Part shown: positions 1 through 7,896 of the stretch, piece by piece
Numbering within the stretch: the stretch's first letter is position 1
Layout of the letters: every line of letters begins with the position of its first letter
Source: Streptomyces sp. NBC_00670
GTDB lineage: Bacteria > Actinomycetota > Actinomycetes > Streptomycetales > Streptomycetaceae
Reading direction: 5' to 3'
DNA length: 64,000 nt
Assembly (NCBI RefSeq): GCF_036226765.1
Contig: NZ_CP109017.1
Coordinates: forward strand, 4,088,501 to 4,152,500
Program-made: the position numbers and the translations under genes
The notes under the pieces: model-generated
What the model was told of the DNA's origin: nothing
Seen by the model: the letters and a program-made list of their open reading frames with translations, nothing else
Databases searched by the model: none

Positions 1-1297
1 AGTACAGCACCATCAGGACGCCGACGACGATGCCGGTGAAGAAGTACATGACCTCCAGCAGGCGCGCGGAGGCGGTGATGTAGAAGCCGGTCAGCCCGTC
101 CTGCACGCCCGCCACCAGCGCCCGCCCAGGCAGCAGCGCGAACAGGCCACCGGTGATGACGGCGGACGCCTTCACGTCGACGTGCGCGAGCGTGAGGGCG
201 ACGCCGATCGCGGCCGGGGGCGTGGCGGCCACCGTGAACTGGTAGAACTCGGGCAGCCCGCGCCCGGCGCACAGCCAGGCGAGCCGGTCGCCGAGCATCG
301 CGCCCGCCGCCGCGGCGACGAACACGAACAGTCCGCCGCCGACCAGTACCGAGGCCGCGCCCGCGAGCAGCCCGCTCGCCACGGTCAGCGCCCAGCCGGG
401 GTACGGGTGCCGGTTGCGCCGTATCTCCGCGAGCCGCCGGTAGGCCTCCTCCAGGGAGATCTCCGTCTCGTCGTCACTGAGGTCGTCGACGAGCTGGAAG
501 ACGGCGGCCAGCCGGGTGTAGTCGGTGCCGCGGCGGCGCACCACGCGGGAGGCCGAGACCGGGTCGTCGACCAGGGACGGCTGGTACGAGACCGACAGCA
601 GCGTGAAGGTGACGTTGGGCTCGCAGCGGTCCAGGCCGTAGGAGCGGCAGACCGCGAACATCGCCGCCTCGACGTCCTCGGCGCCCTCGCCGCCCGCGAG
701 CAGCAGTTCGCCGATGCGGAGGGTGAGGTCGAGGACGCGCGGCACGGCCGGGCCCGGCTCGTCGGCGCGCCGTACGGTCTCCAGGGCGGGGCGTTCGGTG
801 ACGGACATGCGCAGCATCGCACGCATCCGGTCCTGCCAGGGCGCCTCCTTGGTGAGCTTCACCAGGGGCACGCCGGTGGGCGGGGTGAAGGCGTGGAGGG
901 CGTCCCGGGCGCTGTACGTGCGCGGGGGGCTGAACGCGGAGCCCTCGGGCTCGGCGGGCGGAGCCTGCGGCACGTCGAGGCCGCTCGGCACGGCGAACTC
1001 GGAGGTGGTCTCGGGCTCGGCGGCGGGCGCCTGCGGGACGTCCAGGCCCGCGGGGATCGCGAACTCGGACGTCGTCGACGACTCGCTGTCACCCGGTGCG
1101 CCGTGGGTGCCCTGGGTGCCCGGTGCGCCGTGGGCGCCGTGGGCTCCCGTCACGACCGCCGCCGGGGGAACGAACGCGCTGCGTGCCTCGTCCGACCGCG
1201 GCTTGCGGTCGTCCGCCTCGCCCTCCGCCACCAGTTCGCCCCACCTTCCGCCCGCGGGTCCCGATCCCTGCACCTCCGGTACGGGTACTCCCCGCAC
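1..1297 (-). CDS. Threonine/serine exporter (ThrE family) membrane protein, C-terminus cut by window edge
   Basis: Partial gene running off the left edge. The family exports threonine and serine across the cytoplasmic membrane. From the proposed GTG the first ~185 residues are low-complexity (collagen-like GAHGAHGAPG stretch, then two copies of a ~22-residue block containing GLDVPQAP). A conserved soluble ThrE region follows (LRIGELLLAGGEGAEDVEAAM at about 188, later DDETEISLEEAY). Glycine-rich hydrophobic helices run from ~300 to the edge. The start is uncertain: GTG 1297 is the longest and has a CATACT box (1308-1303) that would make it leaderless; GTG 1231 has a GGTGGGG ribosome site 7 nt upstream. 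The stop lies outside the window. Confidence 0.8.
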   Translation of the reverse strand, partial: MRGVPVPEVQGSGPAGGRWGELVAEGEADDRKPRSDEARSAFVPPAAVVTGAHGAHGAPGTQGTHGAPGDSESSTTSEFAIPAGLDVPQAPAAEPETTSEFAVPSGLDVPQAPPAEPEGSAFSPPRTYSARDALHAFTPPTGVPLVKLTKEAPWQDRMRAMLRMSVTERPALETVRRADEPGPAVPRVLDLTLRIGELLLAGGEGAEDVEAAMFAVCRSYGLDRCEPNVTFTLLSVSYQPSLVDDPVSASRVVRRRGTDYTRLAAVFQLVDDLSDDETEISLEEAYRRLAEIRRNRHPYPGWALTVASGLLAGAASVLVGGGLFVFVAAAAGAMLGDRLAWLCAGRGLPEFYQFTVAATPPAAIGVALTLAHVDVKASAVITGGLFALLPGRALVAGVQDGLTGFYITASARLLEVMYFFTGIVVGVLMVLY

Positions 1298-1321
1298 GCC
1301 TCAGTATGCGCACGACATGCC

Positions 1322-1359
1322 AACGGGCCGCGTCACCCGTAAGAGTCACGCGGCCCGTT
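1322..1359 (-). terminator. Terminator after ppa
   Basis: Perfect 12-bp inverted repeat AACGGGCCGCGT / ACGCGGCCCGTT with a 14-nt loop, 18 bp beyond the ppa stop. There is no T-tract, as usual in Streptomyces. It also separates ppa from the thrE-like gene that follows in the same direction. Confidence 0.75.
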
Positions 1360-1377
1360 CGGTACGGCGGGGGAGGG

Positions 1378-1869
1378 TCAGTGACCCCCGTGCTCCTCGG
1401 CACGCTTGTACGACCGCTCGATCTCGGCCTCGGCGTCCGTGCGACCGACCCAGTTGGCGCCCTCGACCGACTTGCCGGGCTCGAGGTCCTTGTAGACCTC
1501 GAAGAAGTGCTGGATCTCCAGGCGGTCGAACTCGGACACGTGGTGGATGTCCCGCAGGTGCTCCACGCGCGGGTCCGAGGCCGGGACGCACAGCAGCTTG
1601 TCGTCGCCGCCGGCCTCGTCGGTCATCCGGAACATGCCGATGGTGCGGCACTTGATGAGGCAGCCGGGGAAGGTCGGCTCCTCCAGCAGGACAAGGGCGT
1701 CCAGCGGGTCGCCGTCCTCGCCGAGGGTGTTCTCGACGAAGCCGTAGTCGGCCGGGTAGCTGGTCGAGGTGAAGAGTCGACGGTCCAGGCGGATCCGACC
1801 GGTCTCGTGGTCCACCTCGTACTTGTTCCGCGAACCCTTCGGGATCTCGATCGTGACGTCGAACTCCAC
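1378..1869 (-). CDS. ppa: Inorganic pyrophosphatase
   Basis: Hydrolyses pyrophosphate to phosphate in the cytoplasm, pulling biosynthetic reactions forward. The 163-residue product matches the soluble family I size. It shows EFDVTIEIPKGSRNKYE at the N-terminus and the metal-binding signature with three aspartates, DGDPLDALVL. The GTG at 1869 is chosen because GGAGGAG lies 6 nt upstream; an in-frame ATG at 1893 or 1884 would swallow that ribosome site. Divergent from dacB, with about 225 bp between the start codons. Confidence 0.95.
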   Translation of the reverse strand: MEFDVTIEIPKGSRNKYEVDHETGRIRLDRRLFTSTSYPADYGFVENTLGEDGDPLDALVLLEEPTFPGCLIKCRTIGMFRMTDEAGGDDKLLCVPASDPRVEHLRDIHHVSEFDRLEIQHFFEVYKDLEPGKSVEGANWVGRTDAEAEIERSYKRAEEHGGH

Positions 1870-2094
1870 CGGTGGCTCCTCCATGATCAACACATAGTTC
1901 TGGTGGTTAAGTGTCCCTCACGCATGTGTGTGATCGCGAAAGGGGCTGGTGGTCGTGCCGGAGCTGAGGGCCTGGCCGGCCGCGCACCCGCGCCCGGCGC
2001 GGTTCGCGGAGGCCGTGCCGGAACAGAGGGTGGCACGAACCGAGCACACGGTGACACCGCGTGTGGCGCGGATCACGAGAGAGGGGGCTCCCTC

Positions 2095-4347
2095 GTGACA
2101 CACCTCACAAGCTCGGGTGCCTCGGAGTCGAACGGCAGGCCGGAGCCGAGCGGCACACCGGGGGAGGCGGCCACCGACGCCAACTCCACCGAGCCGCTCC
2201 CGGCTCCCGGAGCCACGGCAGAGCCCGCGTCCCCGACGCCGGACGGCACCGCAGGGGGCGGGACGGCCGGGGCCCCTGGAACCCCCGAGACGCCGACCGA
2301 TCCGGGATCTACGGCTCCGACGGCCCCGGCTGCGGCGGCCGCGGTCCCCGCGCCCCCAGCGCGGGCAACCGTCGGGGAAGGCGCTGCCGGGGCGACGGCG
2401 GGCCCGGCCTCCCGGGCCACGGCGGAGGCGACGGCATCGGTGGCGGGGCCGGACCGCACCGCCGCGAGCGGGGCCGCCCGGGACCTCCCGGAGCCGGCCG
2501 CCGAGGCCGGCCCGGAGCCTGCGGCCTCGGCCGACGCGGAGCCCGCGTCGGAGCGGGACGGCACCGCCGTGCACGGAGGCGGCGGGGTCATTCCGTACCC
2601 GGCTCCCGGGGACGGCCCGGGGCCTGCGGCTCGGGTTGATCCGGGTGCTCCCCCGGAGCCGGTCGGCAGTGCCGCGAGCGGGGCCGTCCGGGAAGCCGCC
2701 GATCCGGAGCGTGCGGCTGCGGGCGGCCGGGCCGCTGCGGCAGGCGTCGATTCGGCGCCGCGGGAGACGGACGTGGCTGCCGGGGCGGCTGCGGGCCCGG
2801 GCTCCCGGGCCCTCGCGTCGGCTCCGGAGCGGGACGGCGCGTTCGTGGGCGTCGTGCGCGTCGCGCGGGGTGGGTACGCCCGCGTCGTGCGCGGCGTGCG
2901 GCGTGGGCGTGGGGACCTCGCGCGCGCCGTGCGTTCGCTGCGTGCGCGCTCGGCGCGGCTCACCACCGTGCAGTTCGTCGCCGTGGCCGTCGTCGTCGGG
3001 ATGGCGCTCGCCGCCGGGGCGGTGACCGCCGCCGGTCCCTGGAGCGCCGGCGGGCAGCGCGTCGCCGAGCGGGAGCGCGCCGGGGCCGGCACGGACCACG
3101 GCTCCGGCAGCCGCGCGGGCGCCCCCCGCCCCGCCCCCAGCGCCGCCGCCGTCCTGGCCGGCCTCGACCGCACGCCGCCCACCGGCAAGAGCCTCGCCGA
3201 CATTCTCGACCCGCTGCTGAGCGACCCCTCGCTCGGCGACCACCGTGGGGCCGCCGTCGTCGACGTCGCCACCGGGAGACGTCTGTACGCCAAGGACGCC
3301 GACGCCGGGCTCACCCCCGCCTCCACCACCAAGATCGCCACCGCCGTCGCCGCGCTCTCCGCCCTCGGCCCCGACCACCGCCTCACCACCCGCACCGTCC
3401 TGGAGCCCGGCACCAAGAAGGTCGTCCTCGTCGGCGGCGGCGACCCCACCCTCACCGCACGCAAGAAGGCCGACGGCTGGGCCAGCCTGCGCACGCTCGC
3501 CGACACCACCGCCGCCGCGCTGAAGAAGCGCCACCTGACCTCCGTGACCCTGACGTACGACATCTCCCTCTACGCCGGCACCTCCCGGCACCCCCTCGGC
3601 GTCAACGAGAACCTCGCCGCCGTCACCCCGCTGACGGCCGACGAGGGCCGCCTGGACGACTCCACGAGCGGCCCCGCCCCCCGCGCCGCCGACCCGGCCG
3701 ACGCCGCCGCCCACCGCTTCGCCGCCCTGCTCGAAGGCCACGGCGTCAAGGCCACCCCGGACGGCTCCGCCGAGGCCACCGACCGCGCGGAGGCCCTGGC
3801 CTCCGTCCAGTCGCCGCCGCTCACCGCCGTCGTCGAACGCATGCTCACCCACAGCGACAACGACATCGCCGAGGCCCTGGCCCGCCAGACCGCCCTCGGC
3901 ACCGGTGGCAGGGGCAGCTTCGCGGGCGGCGCCGCGGCCGTCGGCGCCCAGGTGAAGAAGCTCGGACTGCCGGTCGGGGGCGCGGAGTTCCACGACGGCA
4001 GCGGCCTCGACCGCCGCGACAAGCTCACCGCCCGCCTGCTGACCTCCCTGCTCGCCCTGGCCGGCTCGAAGGACCACCCCGAACTCCGCCCGGTCCTCAC
4101 CGGCCTGCCCGTCGCCGGCTTCACCGGCACCCTCAGCGACCGCTACGAGTCCACCGACTCCCGCGCCGGCACCGGCCTCGTCCGCGCCAAGACCGGCTCC
4201 CTCACCGGCGTCAACACCCTCGCCGGCACGGTCGTCGACACGGACGGCCACCTCCTCGCCTTCGCCTTACTCACCGAGAACTCCATGAACCAACCCGAAG
4301 CCCGAGCCGCCCTCGACCGCGCAGCGGCCCGCCTGGCGAGCCAATGA
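2095..4347 (+). CDS. dacB: D-alanyl-D-alanine carboxypeptidase/endopeptidase (PBP4, class C) with long acidic N-terminal extension
   Basis: Penicillin-binding hydrolase that trims or cleaves cross-links of peptidoglycan outside the membrane. The 750-residue protein has an Ala/Pro/Glu-rich, presumably cytoplasmic N-terminus (1-~280), an Arg-rich stretch, and one membrane segment (about 290-314, VAVAVVVGMALAAGAVTAA). The S13-type catalytic domain carries STTK (Ser410, Lys413), SDN (587-589) and KTG (Lys699). The GTG at 2095 follows GAGAGAGGGGG. The extension is unusual compared with PBP4 enzymes that begin with a signal peptide; the TM here would act as a signal anchor. The gene opens a run of plus-strand genes. 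Confidence 0.9.
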   Translation: MTHLTSSGASESNGRPEPSGTPGEAATDANSTEPLPAPGATAEPASPTPDGTAGGGTAGAPGTPETPTDPGSTAPTAPAAAAAVPAPPARATVGEGAAGATAGPASRATAEATASVAGPDRTAASGAARDLPEPAAEAGPEPAASADAEPASERDGTAVHGGGGVIPYPAPGDGPGPAARVDPGAPPEPVGSAASGAVREAADPERAAAGGRAAAAGVDSAPRETDVAAGAAAGPGSRALASAPERDGAFVGVVRVARGGYARVVRGVRRGRGDLARAVRSLRARSARLTTVQFVAVAVVVGMALAAGAVTAAGPWSAGGQRVAERERAGAGTDHGSGSRAGAPRPAPSAAAVLAGLDRTPPTGKSLADILDPLLSDPSLGDHRGAAVVDVATGRRLYAKDADAGLTPASTTKIATAVAALSALGPDHRLTTRTVLEPGTKKVVLVGGGDPTLTARKKADGWASLRTLADTTAAALKKRHLTSVTLTYDISLYAGTSRHPLGVNENLAAVTPLTADEGRLDDSTSGPAPRAADPADAAAHRFAALLEGHGVKATPDGSAEATDRAEALASVQSPPLTAVVERMLTHSDNDIAEALARQTALGTGGRGSFAGGAAAVGAQVKKLGLPVGGAEFHDGSGLDRRDKLTARLLTSLLALAGSKDHPELRPVLTGLPVAGFTGTLSDRYESTDSRAGTGLVRAKTGSLTGVNTLAGTVVDTDGHLLAFALLTENSMNQPEARAALDRAAARLASQ

Positions 4348-4364
4348 CACCAGGCGCCGGCACC

Positions 4365-4383
4365 CGCGCCCCAAAGGGGCGCG
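4365..4383 (+). terminator. Short hairpin after dacB
   Basis: CGCGCCCC-AAA-GGGGCGCG, 8-bp perfect stem 18 bp after the dacB stop. Its sequence resembles half of the GGGGCGCGGGG repeat family found elsewhere in the window. Confidence 0.5.
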
Positions 4384-4545
4384 GGGCTGTGACATGTGCG
4401 GCTCCGCCGCGCGGGCGCGAGCAACCACAAACCGGCCGTCAGCCGCCAAGACACCGCAAGGGGCAGGACAGAACGCGCCCGGGGTCAGAAGGGGCGCCCC
4501 CCTTCCACCTGCCCCCAGCGGCAGCGCTCCCGTACGGTTGAACAC

Positions 4546-5679
4546 ATGACCCGCATCGGTGGTGCAGCATCCGGGATGGTCGACTGGAATCTCGCGGTGG
4601 CGACCGCGACCCGCTTCGTGCGGCCGGGCCCCGACGTCAGCCGTGACGAGGCCCGGGCCGTCGTCACGGAACTGCGCAGGCACGCCAAGGCCTCCGAGGA
4701 GCACGTCCGCGGCTTCACCCGGCTCGGCGAGGCCGGCGCGCACGACACCCCCGTCCTGGTCGTCGACCGCCCCGGCTGGGTCCGGGCCAACGTCGCCGGC
4801 TTCCGCGAACTGCTCAAGCCGCTGCTGGACAGAATGCAGGAACGTCGCAGCGGCACCCCCGGCGGCGCCGTCCTCGGCGCCGTCGGCGGCAAGGTCACCG
4901 GCGTGGAGGTCGGCATGCTGCTGTCCTTCATGTCCTCCCGGGTCCTCGGCCAGTACGAGACCTTCGCCCCGGCCTCCCGCGACCTGCCCGCGGGCGGGAA
5001 CGGCGGCGGCCGGCTGCTCCTGGTCGCGCCCAACATCGTCCACGTGGAACGTGAACTGGAGGTCGACCCGCACGACTTCCGGCTCTGGGTCTGCCTGCAC
5101 GAGGAGACCCACCGCACGCAGTTCACGGCCGTCCCCTGGCTGCGCGACCACCTCCAGGGCGAGATCCAGTCCTTCCTCGGCGAGACCGAGATGGACCCCA
5201 TGACGATCCTGGAGCGCATCCGGGAGGCGGCCCAGTCGCTGGCCGGCGGCCGCCCCGAGGGCGAACAGGACGAGGACGGCGGCCGCTCCCTGGTCGAGTT
5301 GGTGCAGACGCCCGCGCAGCGGGAGATCCTCGGACGGCTGACCGCGGTGATGTCCCTCCTCGAGGGGCACGCCGACTTCGTGATGGACGGCGTCGGCCCC
5401 TCGGTCGTGCCGTCCGTCGCCGAGATCCGCGAGAAGTTCCAGCAGCGCCGCGCCAAGGGCGCCTCCCGCCTCGACCTCGCCCTGCGCCGGCTGCTCGGCC
5501 TTGACGCCAAGCTGCGGCAGTACCGGGACGGCGAACGGTTCGTCCGGGGCGTCGTCGAGGAGGTCGGCATGGACGGCTTCAACCGGGTGTGGACCTCGCC
5601 GAACACCCTGCCCACCAAGGCGGAGATCGCCGCACCGGCGGACTGGATCGCCAGGGTGCACCGCACGCCGGAATCGTGA
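4546..5679 (+). CDS. Zinc-dependent metalloprotease-like protein (DUF2342 family)
   Basis: Conserved actinobacterial protein of 377 residues belonging to the family annotated as zinc-dependent metalloprotease or 'F420 biosynthesis associated' (DUF2342). The visible zinc signature is HEETH (His185, Glu186, His189) in a helical context (LWVCLHEETHRTQF). No signal peptide or membrane helix is seen, so it is probably cytoplasmic. The ATG at 4546 begins MTRIGGAASGMVDW; there is no strong ribosome site. The substrate is unknown; the family name is from recognition, the activity is inferred from HExxH. Confidence 0.8.
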   Translation: MTRIGGAASGMVDWNLAVATATRFVRPGPDVSRDEARAVVTELRRHAKASEEHVRGFTRLGEAGAHDTPVLVVDRPGWVRANVAGFRELLKPLLDRMQERRSGTPGGAVLGAVGGKVTGVEVGMLLSFMSSRVLGQYETFAPASRDLPAGGNGGGRLLLVAPNIVHVERELEVDPHDFRLWVCLHEETHRTQFTAVPWLRDHLQGEIQSFLGETEMDPMTILERIREAAQSLAGGRPEGEQDEDGGRSLVELVQTPAQREILGRLTAVMSLLEGHADFVMDGVGPSVVPSVAEIREKFQQRRAKGASRLDLALRRLLGLDAKLRQYRDGERFVRGVVEEVGMDGFNRVWTSPNTLPTKAEIAAPADWIARVHRTPES

Positions 5680-5853
5680 GCCCGAGGGCGGCCGACGGCA
5701 GGGGAACGCCCCCTCAATCACCCGTCCGAGGGACCGTCGGCCCGGGAAAGGCGTGCAATGCTCGGGAAACGCCCCGGTTCTGTCACCATCTACACACTCT
5801 GCGTGACCGAACCCGGGGCCAACCCCCCGAAAACTTCATGAAGGGAACCGGAC

Positions 5854-7059
5854 ATGGGTCCCCACCCCGCGGTCGCGGCGATACGCCTGGCGGTCCGCCG
5901 CGTCCTCCACGACATCCTCACCGAACACACCGCCGACGCCCCTGACGGCGCCGGCGCCCCTCGCCGCGCCCACGTCCCGCTCGCCGGCGTCGGCCGCACC
6001 GCGCGGGCGACGACCGCCGCCCACCCCGCACGGTCCGCGCCCCCCGCGCACAGCGACCATCCCGCGCCCCCCGCCGAGGCCGCCCGCCCGCCCCGCGTGC
6101 CCGGCGTCTTCCCGGCCGTGCCCGCCCCGCTCGGCCCCGGCCGCCCCGCGCCGCTCGTGCTCGTGGCCTGCTCCGGCGGCGCCGACTCGATGGCGCTCGC
6201 CTCCGCCCTCGCCTTCGAGGCGCCCCGGCTCGGCGTCCGGGCCGGCGGCATCACCGTCGACCACGGTCTGCAGGCCGGCTCCGACCAGCGCGCCGAGGAG
6301 GTCGTCGAACGCCTGCGCGAGCTCGGTCTCGACCCCGTCGACGCGGTCGCCGTCTCCGTCGGCCGCGACGGAGGCCCCGAGGCCGCCGCCCGCGACGCCC
6401 GCTACGCCGCGCTCGACGCCGCCGCGGACCGTCACGGCGCCGCCGCCGTCCTGCTCGGCCACACCCGCGACGACCAGGCCGAGACGGTCCTGCTCGGCCT
6501 GGCCCGCGGCTCCGGCATCCGCTCCCTGTCCGGAATGGCGGCGGTCTCGGGGGCCGCCGGCCGTTACCGGCGCCCCTTCCTGCGGCTCGACCGGCAGACC
6601 GCCCGCAAGGCCTGCATGGTCCAGTCCCTGCCCGTCTGGGACGACCCGCACAACACCGACCCCGCCTACACCCGCTCCCGGCTGCGCCACGAGGGCCTGC
6701 CCGCCCTGGAGAAGGCGCTCGGCAAGGGTGTCGTCGAGGCCCTCGCCCGCACCGCCCAGCTCTCCCGCGACGACGCCGACGCCCTCGACGCCTGGGCCCG
6801 CGAGGCCGAGCGGGGCGTACGGGACGACGCCGGACGGCTGGAATGCGCCAAACTCGACGCGCTCCCCCCGGCCGTCCGCCGCCGCATCCTGCGCCGCGCC
6901 GCCCTCGCGGCCGGGGCCCCGGGCGGCTCCCTCTTCGCCCGCCACATCGAGGAGGTCGACCGCCTGGTCACCGCCTGGCGAGGTCAGGGAGCCATCAATC
7001 TCCCGGGCCGAGTCGTGGTCCGTCGGCAGGGTGGCAGACTGGTGATTCGGCAAGGCTGA
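5854..7059 (+). CDS. tilS: tRNA(Ile)-lysidine synthase
   Basis: ATP-dependent enzyme that converts cytidine-34 of the CAU anticodon of tRNA-Ile to lysidine. The PP-loop SGGADS is at residues 107-112 of 401, followed by GITVDHGLQ, LLGHTRDDQAETVLL and the R-rich TYTRSRLRHE-like segment. The loop sits unusually late: a Pro/Ala-rich insert of about 70 residues separates the first helix (AIRLAVRRVLHDIL) from it. The start is supported by AAGGGA upstream of ATG 5854. It precedes hpt and ftsH in the order tilS-hpt-ftsH common in many bacteria. Confidence 0.95.
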   Translation: MGPHPAVAAIRLAVRRVLHDILTEHTADAPDGAGAPRRAHVPLAGVGRTARATTAAHPARSAPPAHSDHPAPPAEAARPPRVPGVFPAVPAPLGPGRPAPLVLVACSGGADSMALASALAFEAPRLGVRAGGITVDHGLQAGSDQRAEEVVERLRELGLDPVDAVAVSVGRDGGPEAAARDARYAALDAAADRHGAAAVLLGHTRDDQAETVLLGLARGSGIRSLSGMAAVSGAAGRYRRPFLRLDRQTARKACMVQSLPVWDDPHNTDPAYTRSRLRHEGLPALEKALGKGVVEALARTAQLSRDDADALDAWAREAERGVRDDAGRLECAKLDALPPAVRRRILRRAALAAGAPGGSLFARHIEEVDRLVTAWRGQGAINLPGRVVVRRQGGRLVIRQG

Positions 7060-7135
7060 ATCCGGGCCCCTCCCACCGGACCCTCCGCAGGGGTCGCGCG
7101 GTGGCCCGGAATGGCCGGTGGGACGACCGAAAGTG

Positions 7136-7696
7136 ATGCGGGTGGACGCGAAAGACATGGGCACCGACCTCAAAGAGGTGCTCATCACCAAGGAAGAGAT
7201 CGACGCGAAGCTGGCCGAGCTGGCCGCGAAGATCGACGCGGAGTACGCGGACAAGGACCTGCTGATCGTCGGCGTCCTCAAGGGCGCGGTGATGGTCATG
7301 GCCGACCTCGCCCGCGCGCTGTCCACCCCCGTCACGATGGACTGGATGGCGGTCTCCTCCTACGGGGCCGGCACCCAGTCCTCCGGCGTGGTGCGGATCC
7401 TCAAGGACCTCGACACCGACATCAAGGGCCGGCACGTCCTGATCGTCGAGGACATCATCGACTCCGGGCTCACCCTGTCCTGGCTGATCTCCAACCTCGG
7501 CTCCCGCGAGCCCGCCTCCCTCAAGGTGTGCACGCTGCTGCGCAAGCCGGAGGCGGCCAAGGTCGCCATCGACGTGGAGTGGGTCGGCTTCGACATCGCC
7601 AACGAGTTCGTCGTGGGCTACGGCCTCGACTACGCCGAGAAGTACCGCAACCTCCCGTTCGTCGGTACGCTCGCGCCCCACGTCTACGGCGGCTGA
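7136..7696 (+). CDS. hpt: Hypoxanthine phosphoribosyltransferase
   Basis: Purine salvage enzyme converting hypoxanthine or guanine plus PRPP to IMP or GMP in the cytoplasm. The 186-residue product has the PRPP-binding loop VEDIIDSG (about 104-111) and GVLKGAVMVMADL near the N-terminus. Several in-frame starts crowd together (GTG 7118, GTG 7133, ATG 7136, GTG 7142); ATG 7136 gives MRVDAKDMGTDL, the form I expect in Streptomyces. It lies 76 bp after tilS, probably co-transcribed. Confidence 0.93.
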   Translation: MRVDAKDMGTDLKEVLITKEEIDAKLAELAAKIDAEYADKDLLIVGVLKGAVMVMADLARALSTPVTMDWMAVSSYGAGTQSSGVVRILKDLDTDIKGRHVLIVEDIIDSGLTLSWLISNLGSREPASLKVCTLLRKPEAAKVAIDVEWVGFDIANEFVVGYGLDYAEKYRNLPFVGTLAPHVYGG

Positions 7697-7896
7697 ACCC
7701 CCGGCGGCGGGGCCCCCGCGGCTTCCGCCGGGACGGCCGGGAACCCCTGCGGGTTCCGCGCCGTTGAAGCATGCGAGGACGGGATCGCGGGAACTCCCCT
7801 GCGGCGTCGGGTGACGATCCTGGGGTACCGTCCGAAGAACAGTCTTTTATCAAACTCACTATGGCAGGAGGGACGGGGCGGCACCGCTCCGTATGG

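Noticed and set aside
2095..2960. dacB N-terminal region as a separate gene
   Set aside because: It is one continuous frame with no stop before the catalytic domain, and the GTG at 2095 has a good ribosome site.
1918..4251. Very long open frames antisense to dacB and to other genes (also ftsH, nadB, ilvD)
   Set aside because: High-GC shadow frames: they lack starts with ribosome sites, their products are low-complexity, and the sense frames have clear family motifs.
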